DNA from: Bacillota bacterium | Lineage (GTDB): Bacteria > Bacillota > Bacilli > Lactobacillales > Enterococcaceae | Assembly: GCA_023389005.1 (NCBI GenBank) | Contig: JAEWFE010000147.1 | Location: forward strand, 1 to 23,655 | Direction of reading: 5' to 3' | DNA: 23,655 bases | Program-made: the position numbers and the translations under genes | Shown: in pieces, positions 1 through 7,208 of the stretch | How positions within the stretch are numbered: the first letter of the stretch is position 1 | Layout of the letters: the number at the start of each line of letters is the position of its first letter | The notes under the pieces: model-generated | Told to the model about the DNA's origin: nothing | Databases searched by the model: none | The model's input: only the letters and a program-made list of their open reading frames with translations

Positions 1-304
1 CACTTGCACTTGTCGACGCTGACTCTGATGCACTTGTACTTGCTGATTCGCTTGCACTTGTTGATGCTGATTCAGACGCTGATGTGCTTGCGGACTCGCT
101 TGCACTTGTTGACGCTGATTCAGACGCTGATGTGCTTGCGGACTCGCTTGCACTTGTTGACGCTGATTCAGACGCTGATGTGCTTGCTGATTCACTTGCA
201 CTTGTCGATGCTGATTCAGATGCTGATGTGCTTGCCGATTCACTCGCACTTGTTGATACTGATTCAGATGCTGATGTACTTGCTGACTCACTTGCACTTT
301 CACT
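1..304 (-). repeat. SRR2 repeat tract of the left adhesin
   Basis: Tandem 12-bp-scale units encode alternating SAS-E-SAS-T on the minus strand. The forward strand reads as variants of cttgcacttgttgacgctga. The tract is in frame with the upstream adhesin (codon first bases congruent to 1 mod 3) and is cut by the window edge. Units differ mainly by synonymous changes, for example gac/gat and cac/cgc. Such tracts commonly break short-read assemblies. Confidence 0.95.
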
Positions 305-3295
305 TGCAGACAAGCTTAAACTTTCTTCTTTTGCATCTTTTAAGTTATAAATTGCATCATTCAAACCTGAAAGAGCATCAAATATTTGTGAATAAGTTCC
401 AGTTGCGCCAGTATTACTCACTTGATTAGGTTGAATTAAATCTATGACTCGTTGTTTAGCTTTGTCGTACTCCGCTCTAGTCGTTGTACTTGCATTGTCA
501 ACGGTCACACCTTTAGTATTTTGTGTAATTCCCAGTAAACGCTTCGCTTGTTGTGTAATAGCCCCATTATATGCAGTATAAATATTCATCCAATCTTGTA
601 ACGCTTCATTGGCTAGATTATCACCTGTTTTAGGATTATTATAAGTTTTATTTTGAACATAAGGTCTTACCGGCTTTGTTGAGTCAAGATATAAGTTTCT
701 AATATCTCCCAATTGTTCACTAGTAAGCTCTGCAACCTTTTCCATGGACTCGGTTATTTGTTTGAGAACTTTTACTTCTTCGGCATTCCTAGGATTAGTA
801 GCTAACAGTGTATTGATTTCCGAAATAATATTTCCTTTCATTTCGACAATATCATAATAATCCTGTTTAACTTTATTTTTTAAATCACTTCCGTTTAAAG
901 TTGAAAGGGCAGTTCCATCTAAACTTTTCAGCTGGTTTGTTTGATTTGCTACATTTTTTGTAAATGCTACAATTTTTTCCTGTAAGTTACCAATATCCGT
1001 TCGCAATTGTCCTGTATCACTAATTTTACTGGTATCTATTTTGGTAAATGTAAACGTATTTACTTGCGTTTGAATACCATCAATAATCTTACTTTCTGTG
1101 GTAATACTTCTTTTAAATCCTTCAATAGTTGGTAAGGTAGAATCATTTAAGATTTTTTTGAAATATTCGTTTATTTGTTCTGCGGTATAGTTACTATCAA
1201 TATCCGTGAAATCAACTACATTGCGTTCCTCTCCATTTACAACAGTGGAGTTAGTAACATCAAAAGTTTTATTGTTATTAGTCCCCCTCATCACATACTG
1301 ATGTTGAGGAATTTCCAAACTAGATTGTCCGCCTAAATCGTATTTTTCCTTAAATATGACTCTAATTGGTGTAGTTTGGCTACTTGCTTCTTCACCTTCA
1401 TAGATTGAAAACATATTCTGCCATGCATTTTGATAAGATTTAACGGCTGCTGTTAAACCAGAAAATGTTTGATAGCCATCTTTCCCTACTTGTAGATTTG
1501 CTTGATGTTGAAGATTATGCTCTGTTTCAAAGCTTATTGTAATGGATGAATGTTGCGAGCCACTCGTTATTCCCCATGATTTAAAGTACATCATGGTATG
1601 ATAGTTATCGGAATTGTAGTGACCACCGTCTCGCCCACCATTTGTTGTTAAAACTTTATCACCACTAGGAATAGAATTACTACTATTTCTAACTGTTTGC
1701 TCCTGTAAATTAAGTCCATCTGTAACAATTGCTGTTCCGGATTCCGTCTTACCTTCTGTAATTAATGCAGACTGAATCGCTTTGGTGAAAATATCAGGGG
1801 TTACTTCATCAGAGACAAAATATACTTTTTGTAAGTATGGATTAAACACTTCACTTGAAGGATTAAGTGTTGTAACTTCACCCGTTTCTGGATTAACATT
1901 CTTACTAGGATCAAATTCCATTTCCTTATATGCTTCAACTTTTCCAACACTATAATCCGTACCATATTCCAATTCATTAGGATCCGTATCTACAATAATT
2001 TTTACCGGCGAAACTACTGTATAGTCGCTCGTCAGTCCTATACCAAATTTTGCATTAACAAGACCGTTTGCACTATCATCTCCAGGGTTACCACTGTTAA
2101 ATCCTTTGTGTGGGAAAAATGTTACCGTCCATTTATCATGACCATTAGGTAAAGTTTCACGATTAACTACGATATTTGCCTCAACATAGCCCCATCCTTG
2201 ACCTGAGTCTCGCGAAGCAACTAAATGATATTGTGGCGAACCACTCGTAAAATTGGTCCAAATACGATTGTATTTATCACCCTTAATATATCTACCACCC
2301 TTATTGTTTGTAAGCATTGTAGCAGTTTGTTGAGTATCTTGCGCTGCTCCTACAGCAAATACTTGAGATTGAAGCGTTGTTGTTCCGGTAAATACGCCTT
2401 GTAGTTCACCTAAACTTGCAACGCCATATTGGTAATCTTCTTCTGATAAATTGTTTGCAGAATCAGACAAAATTTCTCGATAATATTGAACAGCCGCAAT
2501 GTAAGCAGTCTGATATTCTTGGCTCGCATTTTGGAAGCCTTCTGTATGCATCATTGCATCTGCTTCCATAATCATTTGTTCAAGTTGTGCTTTTGCTGTG
2601 TTGGCTGTTTCAGTAGACGCTTCTACTTGTGTTGTTTCATTGGTTGCAGTCGTTGCTTGGACTGCTGCAGCGCGTAACATAGGACTTGCTTGTTTCGCCA
2701 CTGTAGCCTGTGTTTTATTCTTAGTCTGAATGTTTTGACTCGTTGCTACTACTTCGCTAGCACTCTGACTATCGCTCACTGATGCTTGAGCGCTTTGTGA
2801 GGCACTTGTGGATGCACTCATAGAAGCACTAGTAGATAAACTTTCCTGTACACTCGCTGATGCACTTACTGATTGACTTTCTTGTATACTGATAGATTCG
2901 CTTTGGCTAGTATTCAAGGAAGTCGTGTCTGAAGTTAACTCAGTAGGTACAGTAAAAGTTGCTTTTTGCGTCGTATTCGCATTGGTGTCGATGACTTTTT
3001 CATTGGCAACTGTTTCATCTGCTTCGACTTGTTGTTGATGTGTTAACGTTGCACCACCGGCGATAATCGAGGTCCCCGCGACAATTGCCTTTAGGATCGC
3101 TCGTCTTGACGAATCATTGCCATCATCGACAGTATCTTCTTCGACTTTGACACTGGTCGTTCGAAATAGTCGTGTAAAATTCAAGAATTGTAACCAAGTC
3201 GTACCAATTACAATCCAGTTTTTACCCGACTTACGCATTTTAAAGCGCGTTAATCGGTCTGTTTCAACCGGTCTTTTCCGATTCGATTGCTTCAT
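1..3295 (-). CDS. Serine-rich repeat adhesin, N-terminal part (runs off left edge)
   Basis: This is the amino-terminal ~1098 codons of a wall-bound, glycosylated SRR adhesin exported by the accessory Sec system. The ATG at 3295 has AAGGAA just upstream and AGGAG further up. Residues 1-92 form the long SRR-type signal: a basic start, the KMRKSGKNW motif at 19-27 (the KxYKxGKxW class), a glycine-bearing hydrophobic core at about 68-85 (G74, G80, G81), and likely cleavage after VEA near residue 92. A short serine-rich SRR1 follows at about 124-182. Next is an ~800-residue non-repeat region, presumably ligand-binding, with a beta-rich first part and a helical, coiled-coil-like second part. From about residue 988 it becomes SASESAST-type SRR2. 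The frame is open to base 2. Unlike its neighbours, the hydrophobic core is preceded by SRRAILK, which resembles a Tat motif. The binding region is not one I recognise. The C-terminus and anchor lie outside, unless the piece at 22105-23655 belongs to the same gene. Confidence 0.93.
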   Translation of the reverse strand, partial: MKQSNRKRPVETDRLTRFKMRKSGKNWIVIGTTWLQFLNFTRLFRTTSVKVEEDTVDDGNDSSRRAILKAIVAGTSIIAGGATLTHQQQVEADETVANEKVIDTNANTTQKATFTVPTELTSDTTSLNTSQSESISIQESQSVSASASVQESLSTSASMSASTSASQSAQASVSDSQSASEVVATSQNIQTKNKTQATVAKQASPMLRAAAVQATTATNETTQVEASTETANTAKAQLEQMIMEADAMMHTEGFQNASQEYQTAYIAAVQYYREILSDSANNLSEEDYQYGVASLGELQGVFTGTTTLQSQVFAVGAAQDTQQTATMLTNNKGGRYIKGDKYNRIWTNFTSGSPQYHLVASRDSGQGWGYVEANIVVNRETLPNGHDKWTVTFFPHKGFNSGNPGDDSANGLVNAKFGIGLTSDYTVVSPVKIIVDTDPNELEYGTDYSVGKVEAYKEMEFDPSKNVNPETGEVTTLNPSSEVFNPYLQKVYFVSDEVTPDIFTKAIQSALITEGKTESGTAIVTDGLNLQEQTVRNSSNSIPSGDKVLTTNGGRDGGHYNSDNYHTMMYFKSWGITSGSQHSSITISFETEHNLQHQANLQVGKDGYQTFSGLTAAVKSYQNAWQNMFSIYEGEEASSQTTPIRVIFKEKYDLGGQSSLEIPQHQYVMRGTNNNKTFDVTNSTVVNGEERNVVDFTDIDSNYTAEQINEYFKKILNDSTLPTIEGFKRSITTESKIIDGIQTQVNTFTFTKIDTSKISDTGQLRTDIGNLQEKIVAFTKNVANQTNQLKSLDGTALSTLNGSDLKNKVKQDYYDIVEMKGNIISEINTLLATNPRNAEEVKVLKQITESMEKVAELTSEQLGDIRNLYLDSTKPVRPYVQNKTYNNPKTGDNLANEALQDWMNIYTAYNGAITQQAKRLLGITQNTKGVTVDNASTTTRAEYDKAKQRVIDLIQPNQVSNTGATGTYSQIFDALSGLNDAIYNLKDAKEESLSLSASESASESASTSASESVSTSASESASTSASESASTSASESASTSASESASTSASESASTSASESASTSASESASTSASESASTSASESASTSASESASTSAS
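2745..2925 (-). repeat. SRR1 short serine-rich segment
   Basis: About 60 codons, at roughly residues 124-182 of the left adhesin, are rich in Ser with Gln, Glu and Ala (SQSESISIQES, SASVQESLS, SASQSAQAS). They lie between the signal peptide and the non-repeat region, which is the usual SRR1 position in GspB/Fap1/SraP-type adhesins. At DNA level it is less regular than SRR2. Confidence 0.8.
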
Positions 3296-3438
3296 ATATT
3301 TCCTTACTCTCCTCACATATAATATTTTTCCCCAAATTCATCTGTTCATTCATATCAACTCGTATAATAGGACAATTATAATTTTGACTAACCCCGCCAA
3401 AGTTGAGATGCCTATTAGTAGATATAATAACTTTCTAA
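3296..3438 (-). promoter_or_regulatory. 143-nt leader between small ORF and adhesin gene
   Basis: This short spacer lies upstream of the adhesin start. On the minus strand it carries two AT-rich -10-like hexamers, TATAAT at 3380-3375 and TATTAT at 3369-3364, but neither has a convincing -35. An inverted repeat TAATAGG/CCTATTA (3365-3371 with 3411-3417) encloses them. The adhesin could be transcribed from here or co-transcribed with the small ORF at 3439-3534. The promoter call is weak. Confidence 0.3.
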
Positions 3439-3534
3439 CTAATGAACTTTTTTATTAGGTGCTCGGGGGTTACGTGATTCCCTAAAATCATGAATCTCTT
3501 TACTTAGTTGTTCCTTTAACGGACTATACTTCAT
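3439..3534 (-). CDS. Small 31-residue basic ORF upstream of the adhesin
   Basis: An ATG at 3534 follows a perfect GGAGGTG Shine-Dalgarno at 3546-3540 with ideal spacing, and the ORF ends at TAG 3441-3439. The product starts MKYSPLKEQLSKEIHDF and ends in a basic, proline-containing tail, PRAPNKKVH. The first ~20 residues could form an amphipathic helix. There is no signal peptide or membrane segment. It lies 143 nt upstream of the adhesin start on the same strand, so it could be a small protein or a translated leader for the adhesin mRNA. I do not recognise a family. The ribosome-binding site is better than that of the adhesin itself, which is the main argument that it is translated. Confidence 0.6.
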   Translation of the reverse strand: MKYSPLKEQLSKEIHDFRESRNPRAPNKKVH

Positions 3535-3540
3535 TTTCTC

Positions 3541-3546
3541 ACCTCC
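3541..3546 (-). promoter_or_regulatory. Strong Shine-Dalgarno of the 31-codon ORF
   Basis: GGAGGT reads on the minus strand six bases before the ATG at 3534. It is the only near-consensus ribosome-binding site between 3300 and 4780 that sits next to a start codon. Confidence 0.7.
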
Positions 3547-4405
3547 ATAAAATTATTATCTATGCACTGACACTCATCAAACCCTCAATAATATAATTAG
3601 ATTCCTCATCTTAAATTCTTCATTAAATTTATAAGATTTAAAAAGGACATAATTCCGCTCCGATAAAAAGCGTTTCCAAGTACCGTACATTTAGATTAAA
3701 AAGATAAATATCGCAATTAAAAAACATTGTTTCAGAAAATTATTTTTAAGAATTAGTTGTTTATATCGTATGTAACTCCTCTAAAGCAAGTTATTTATCA
3801 ATCACCTAAACTACTTTGTAATTTCATTTGATTAAGAATAAAAAGCAATAAATGAGAACCCTAAATACAAAATCCTATAGTTTTTTGGCAATCAAAATTC
3901 AAACTCTACACATAAACATTTAACGGATTCGCCATCACCAGCAAAATACACCATTGTCACCGCACCATTTAATAGATTTATCTATTTCAAGAACACCTAA
4001 TGCGCATATTTCAAAATCAACATTTCCCATATCAAGTTATTGCTAATGAATACAATATCATTTCCTAATCCATATTCACCGCTTCCTAGGGACTCTATTA
4101 TTCTATCTGTTTTTTAAAATGACAGCAACCATTTTAAAGTTATTTTATGTGATTGCTAAATAATTTAACATAACAAACTACACTTTCGGACACAAAATAT
4201 AACCTATTAGAGTTAGCAAAGTATAAAAAAACATTTATTAAAGAATATTCAAGAAGCACGATTGCTATATTGTACAACTTTGCAACAAAAGCCACAATTC
4301 TCTATTCACCATATGACAAATATTTAAACATATATTTTCTTTAAAAACGGAATTATTTAGGAGATTATTTATTCAAACATAGTAATAGCATCCCTATAAC
4401 TATGT
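3547..4405. other. AT-rich intergenic spacer, ~860 bp, no gene seen
   Basis: Both strands are broken by frequent stops. The purine-rich SD-like strings (minus near 3776-3781, plus near 4361) have no start codon at a useful distance. The only structure noted is an inverted repeat near the right end (4375-4407). No insertion sequence or RNA gene is recognised. It may contain the promoter for the small ORF and the adhesin, but no convincing -35/-10 pair was found. Confidence 0.6.
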
Positions 4406-4407
4406 TT
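4375..4407 (-). terminator. Hairpin after the 74-codon ORF, possible terminator
   Basis: AAACATAGT (4375-4383 region) pairs with ACTATGTTT (ending about 4407) around a 14-16-nt loop. The stem overlaps the stop codon of the minus-strand ORF at 4406-4630. The following run is A/T-rich but not a clean T tract, so termination is uncertain. Confidence 0.35.
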
Positions 4408-4630
4408 ATTTATCTAGGTAATCAAAACAAGCATATAACTGCTTTCTATTTTGTAAAGTACATACAAATAAACACTCATCATGGAGTTGTTCATTTACTA
4501 ACCCACTCAAATAATTTTGGTCTAGGACGTAATCACTCAATCTATCAAAAACTTTCAATAAGGTCAGCAAGTTCTTCTTCTGGTTCTGGGAAATATAAGG
4601 GGAAGGTAGTTTATTTTTTTTCGTTTTCAT
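4406..4630 (-). CDS. Hypothetical 74-residue protein or gene remnant
   Basis: The 74-codon ORF has plausible codon use and predicted helical, charged segments, including KKNLLTLLKVFDRLSDY and the C-terminal LYACFDYLDK. It has two Cys in ECLFVC and no signal or membrane segment. An in-frame stop lies three codons before the ATG, and there is no Shine-Dalgarno, which argues against efficient translation. It is followed by a hairpin and preceded by repeat copy A, whose minus strand contains a promoter-like TTGAAA/TATTAT pair. It sits between the adhesin module and the IS66 remnant, so it could be debris from a mobile element. I do not recognise a family. Confidence 0.3.
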   Translation of the reverse strand: MKTKKNKLPSPYISQNQKKNLLTLLKVFDRLSDYVLDQNYLSGLVNEQLHDECLFVCTLQNRKQLYACFDYLDK

Positions 4631-4674
4631 TAAATTTTATGCTAAATAGTGTTCAAAAATTATGACTTTTACTT

Positions 4675-4752
4675 GAGTCAATTTTTAAATCATTGGTACA
4701 TAATACGCACTATCAGGTCAATTTTTCAAAATTTTTGAACGCAAAACAGTAT
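4675..4752. repeat. 78-bp diverged repeat, copy A
   Basis: From gagtcaattt to aaacagtat, this matches bases 21891-21967 in the same orientation at about 83% identity with one 1-nt gap. Many differences look like coding-type changes in a forward frame reading ESIFKSLVHNTHYQ here and ESILKSLERNSHYQ in the other copy, hinting at an old gene fragment. On the minus strand both copies keep TTGAAA and a TATTAT/TATTAC hexamer 18 or 17 bp apart. The copy lies directly next to the left break of the IS66 remnant. Confidence 0.75.
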
Positions 4753-4792
4753 TAGGCAGTATAAATCTATCAAAATTTCGTCAAAGACATTG

Positions 4793-5007
4793 TCACAGGA
4801 AAAATTGAATTGGTTATTCTCTAAGAACGGAAAAGGGGCAAGGGCGAATGCAATCTACCAATCACTCATCATGACCGCAGAAGTGAATGGTCTAAGCCCG
4901 CGGAAATATTTTGAATGGTTACTTACACAAATAAAAGCGTTGGAAGCACCCACTGCAGAGGATTTTGCTCGCTATTTACCTTGGTCGGACGAAGCACAAG
5001 AAAAATG
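4793..5007 (+). pseudogene. IS66-family transposase (TnpC) C-terminal remnant
   Basis: About 70 codons match the C-terminal tail of IS66 TnpC: LNWLFSKNGKGARANAIYQS, TAEVNGLSPRKYFEWLL, and the end motif LPWSDEAQEKCK. The DDE catalytic core and everything upstream are absent, so it is inactive. The sequence before LNWLF does not look like TnpC, placing the break near 4793. The frame stays open past CK, through the IS end and into flanking DNA to 5254, but that extension is not transposase. The TTG at 4790 is an accidental start. Confidence 0.8.
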
Positions 5008-5140
5008 TAAAATTAGCTCTATCTGCACCGAGAAATATCAACACTACTTCAAAAAAAGAAGCCTGAATACTATTCAATTTGAAAAAATTATAGCATATCA
5101 GGCTATTTGGCGTACACCCACTATCCTATCCTACGCTTAC
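4793..5140 (+). mobile_element. IS66-family element, truncated, right end kept
   Basis: After the TnpC tail the sequence continues ~130 bp to cctacgcttac at 5130-5140. Its reverse complement begins GTAAGCG, the expected start of an IS66-family terminal inverted repeat. The right end is therefore probably intact at 5140, while the left ~2 kb, including tnpA/tnpB and the left terminus, is missing. The element ends 56 bp beyond the stop of the last glycosyltransferase gene and abuts repeat copy A on its broken side. A target duplication cannot be checked because the left end is lost. Confidence 0.7.
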
Positions 5141-5195
5141 TTATCAACTATTGTCATTATAGTTATTTTTGGCGTCATATCTCATATCCCCTTAG

Positions 5196-7151
5196 CTATT
5201 CTAGATCTATCTTTAAAATATCGTTACATAAAAAAACATAGGAATAAATTGTAGCTATATTTTTATCTTCTATACCCACTTGAATATCTTCTTGAATTTT
5301 TGGCATCTTTGTGGTCTCAACAATTTTCATTTGCCAACCATTGTCATACATCCTCACAACCAACTGTCTCAACCAATCATCATCAGGTATAATCACATCA
5401 TTATTAATTGTCATAATATATCTATATAAACAATCTTTATTAAATGATTTTATAAGATCTTCAAAGCTATTTTGTAAAACAGAAATTGTAATGTAATTAA
5501 ATCGTGAAAGCTGAATATCATCCGTCGAAACATTGATTAAGTATACGTCGAAATACATAAAACTCTGTTTCGCTAATTCTTCTAATATGTTTTCCAAATT
5601 TTCCTTTCCGAATTTGCAATCAATAATAACCGCAAGCTTCATATTGGAATATAGCAATGAATCAATTCGTCTTTTTACACTCCGATATTTGGCAACCAAT
5701 GAATATTGCTTATGATCTAAATATGAATTATTCGTCCATGGTTTGGGAGCTGAGTAACCACAATAATGAATAATACGCAATTGATTCTCTTTTAATGACA
5801 ATTTCTTGATCATCGGTAATACAAAATTATTTTCCACACCAACAAAACGTATACATCTATTAAAGAACAAATTATATGCATCTTGATCATCCAAAAAATA
5901 CAAATGTGACGTGTCATAAACGAATTTTAATAACTTATCGAAAATTTGATATTCACGAAACATAGACAGATTAAATAAAAGCATTCCAGAATTGATATAA
6001 TTAGCTCCCCATCGTTCACCTAATAAATAATAAGAATAACTATGACAATCACTAACCAAAGGGTAATCTTTTGAGGCAATGATAAAATCTCCGTCAAAAG
6101 GAGTTGCCCATAGATCTGATAAATCATCTACCACCAACATATCAACATCTAAATATAAGATACGTTGCAACTTCGGAAACATACTTGGCAATAAAAAACG
6201 AAAATATGCTTCAATCGGTAATTTAGAGTCTTCACGACGAATTTTGGAAAGTAATCGGAAATTGTAGGAACTAACTTTTCGACAAAAAATCGTTATATTT
6301 TTCAGATTTTCAGATAATTTATCAACCATTTCAAGCATAGCGGAATCTAATTCCCAATAGATTAAATATAAATTTATTGGGCTGTTACTATGTTTATCTA
6401 AACTATAAATCAACGGATGAATATATTTGGCATACTTACTATTCACACACAAAGCTATACTAATGATGTTTGAAATGTCCTCTATAATTTTATCTCTGTT
6501 ATCTGAATCGATATATCTAGGTAAAGTTATGGACTTAACAGAATAATCATTAACGCTATATTTATCATCTTCTAAGAAACATAAATAATTATGCGTATCA
6601 AAAATTGTTAAAGGACTTTTGTCCAAAAGATTAAGGACTATATTTTGTTCATTTTTTCCTTCAAAGTTAATATATTCAGCTTTAAATAAAATACCTGAAC
6701 ATTTACGAAATTCAAAATGATGATCCCCGTATTTTCTAGAGTATAAATAGGCATTATTATGATTTATATGATAAATCTTACCATCAGTGAAACGAAAATA
6801 ATAATTTCCATTATTACAACGCATTACTGAAGAAATTGAACAATCCGCTGCTTCTTTTTTCATTTGTATATACATTTTTTCTAAAGAATCTGGATTAGCG
6901 AAGCATTCATTTTCTTGTAATAAAAGAACATATCCATCTACTGGCAATTTATGTATACGATACTTTTCAAACTCATCAAATGAGAATACATTAATATTTC
7001 TTTTTTCTTTCATTTCATTAATAGTTGAAAAATAATCGGCAAATAACCAGACATCAAGATTAGAGTATGTTTGTTCCACAACACTGTCAATTGACTGGCG
7101 ATATTTATCTATATCGGATATTCTGAGTAAAATGGTAATCTTCTCATACAT
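5196..7151 (-). CDS. GT2-like/GT8 multidomain glycosyltransferase (651 aa)
   Basis: This is a cytosolic glycosyltransferase likely to extend the O-glycan started on the adhesin by GtfA/GtfB. The ATG at 7151 follows AAAGGAG. It has three parts. Residues ~1-190 are GT2-like, but the usual DxD is replaced (YVLLLQENECF). Residues ~230-500 are GT8 with RILYLDVDMLV (DVD at 335-337), IEAYFRFLLP before it, and IIHYCGYSAPKPW as the GT8 C-terminal motif. Residues ~510-651 are a second GT2-like stretch with TINNDVIIPDDDWL. Only the GT8 part looks catalytic by motif. It follows its paralogue by 57 nt, as the last gene before the IS66 remnant, and its C-terminus is ~50 residues shorter than the paralogue's. 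The sugar donor is unknown. Confidence 0.88.
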   Translation of the reverse strand: MYEKITILLRISDIDKYRQSIDSVVEQTYSNLDVWLFADYFSTINEMKEKRNINVFSFDEFEKYRIHKLPVDGYVLLLQENECFANPDSLEKMYIQMKKEAADCSISSVMRCNNGNYYFRFTDGKIYHINHNNAYLYSRKYGDHHFEFRKCSGILFKAEYINFEGKNEQNIVLNLLDKSPLTIFDTHNYLCFLEDDKYSVNDYSVKSITLPRYIDSDNRDKIIEDISNIISIALCVNSKYAKYIHPLIYSLDKHSNSPINLYLIYWELDSAMLEMVDKLSENLKNITIFCRKVSSYNFRLLSKIRREDSKLPIEAYFRFLLPSMFPKLQRILYLDVDMLVVDDLSDLWATPFDGDFIIASKDYPLVSDCHSYSYYLLGERWGANYINSGMLLFNLSMFREYQIFDKLLKFVYDTSHLYFLDDQDAYNLFFNRCIRFVGVENNFVLPMIKKLSLKENQLRIIHYCGYSAPKPWTNNSYLDHKQYSLVAKYRSVKRRIDSLLYSNMKLAVIIDCKFGKENLENILEELAKQSFMYFDVYLINVSTDDIQLSRFNYITISVLQNSFEDLIKSFNKDCLYRYIMTINNDVIIPDDDWLRQLVVRMYDNGWQMKIVETTKMPKIQEDIQVGIEDKNIATIYSYVFLCNDILKIDLE

Positions 7152-7208
7152 AATTTTGATTCTCCTTTTTTGTAAAATCTAAACTGCCTATTTTCTTCAG
7201 TATTTGAC

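Noticed and set aside
1..429. Forward-strand Leu/His-rich and Asp-rich open frames opposite the left SRR tract
   Set aside because: They are antisense shadows of the Ser-Ala-Glu repeat codons, and the minus-strand adhesin frame explains the sequence.
3250..3350. Minus-strand ORF starting MNEQMNLGK that overlaps the adhesin start in another frame
   Set aside because: It has no SD and ends inside the adhesin signal region. The adhesin frame has clear family motifs.
3552..3580. TTGATG-N17-AATAAT promoter for the 31-codon ORF
   Set aside because: The implied start site falls inside the Shine-Dalgarno, which would remove the ribosome-binding site.
4402..4665. 87-codon forward ORF
   Set aside because: It has no SD, starts within a hairpin and is antisense to a more gene-like minus-strand frame.
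4790..5254. A complete 154-residue protein with a C-terminal membrane segment
   Set aside because: The first part is an IS66 TnpC tail and the hydrophobic end is read-through across the IS terminus into flanking DNA, overlapping the GT gene antisense.
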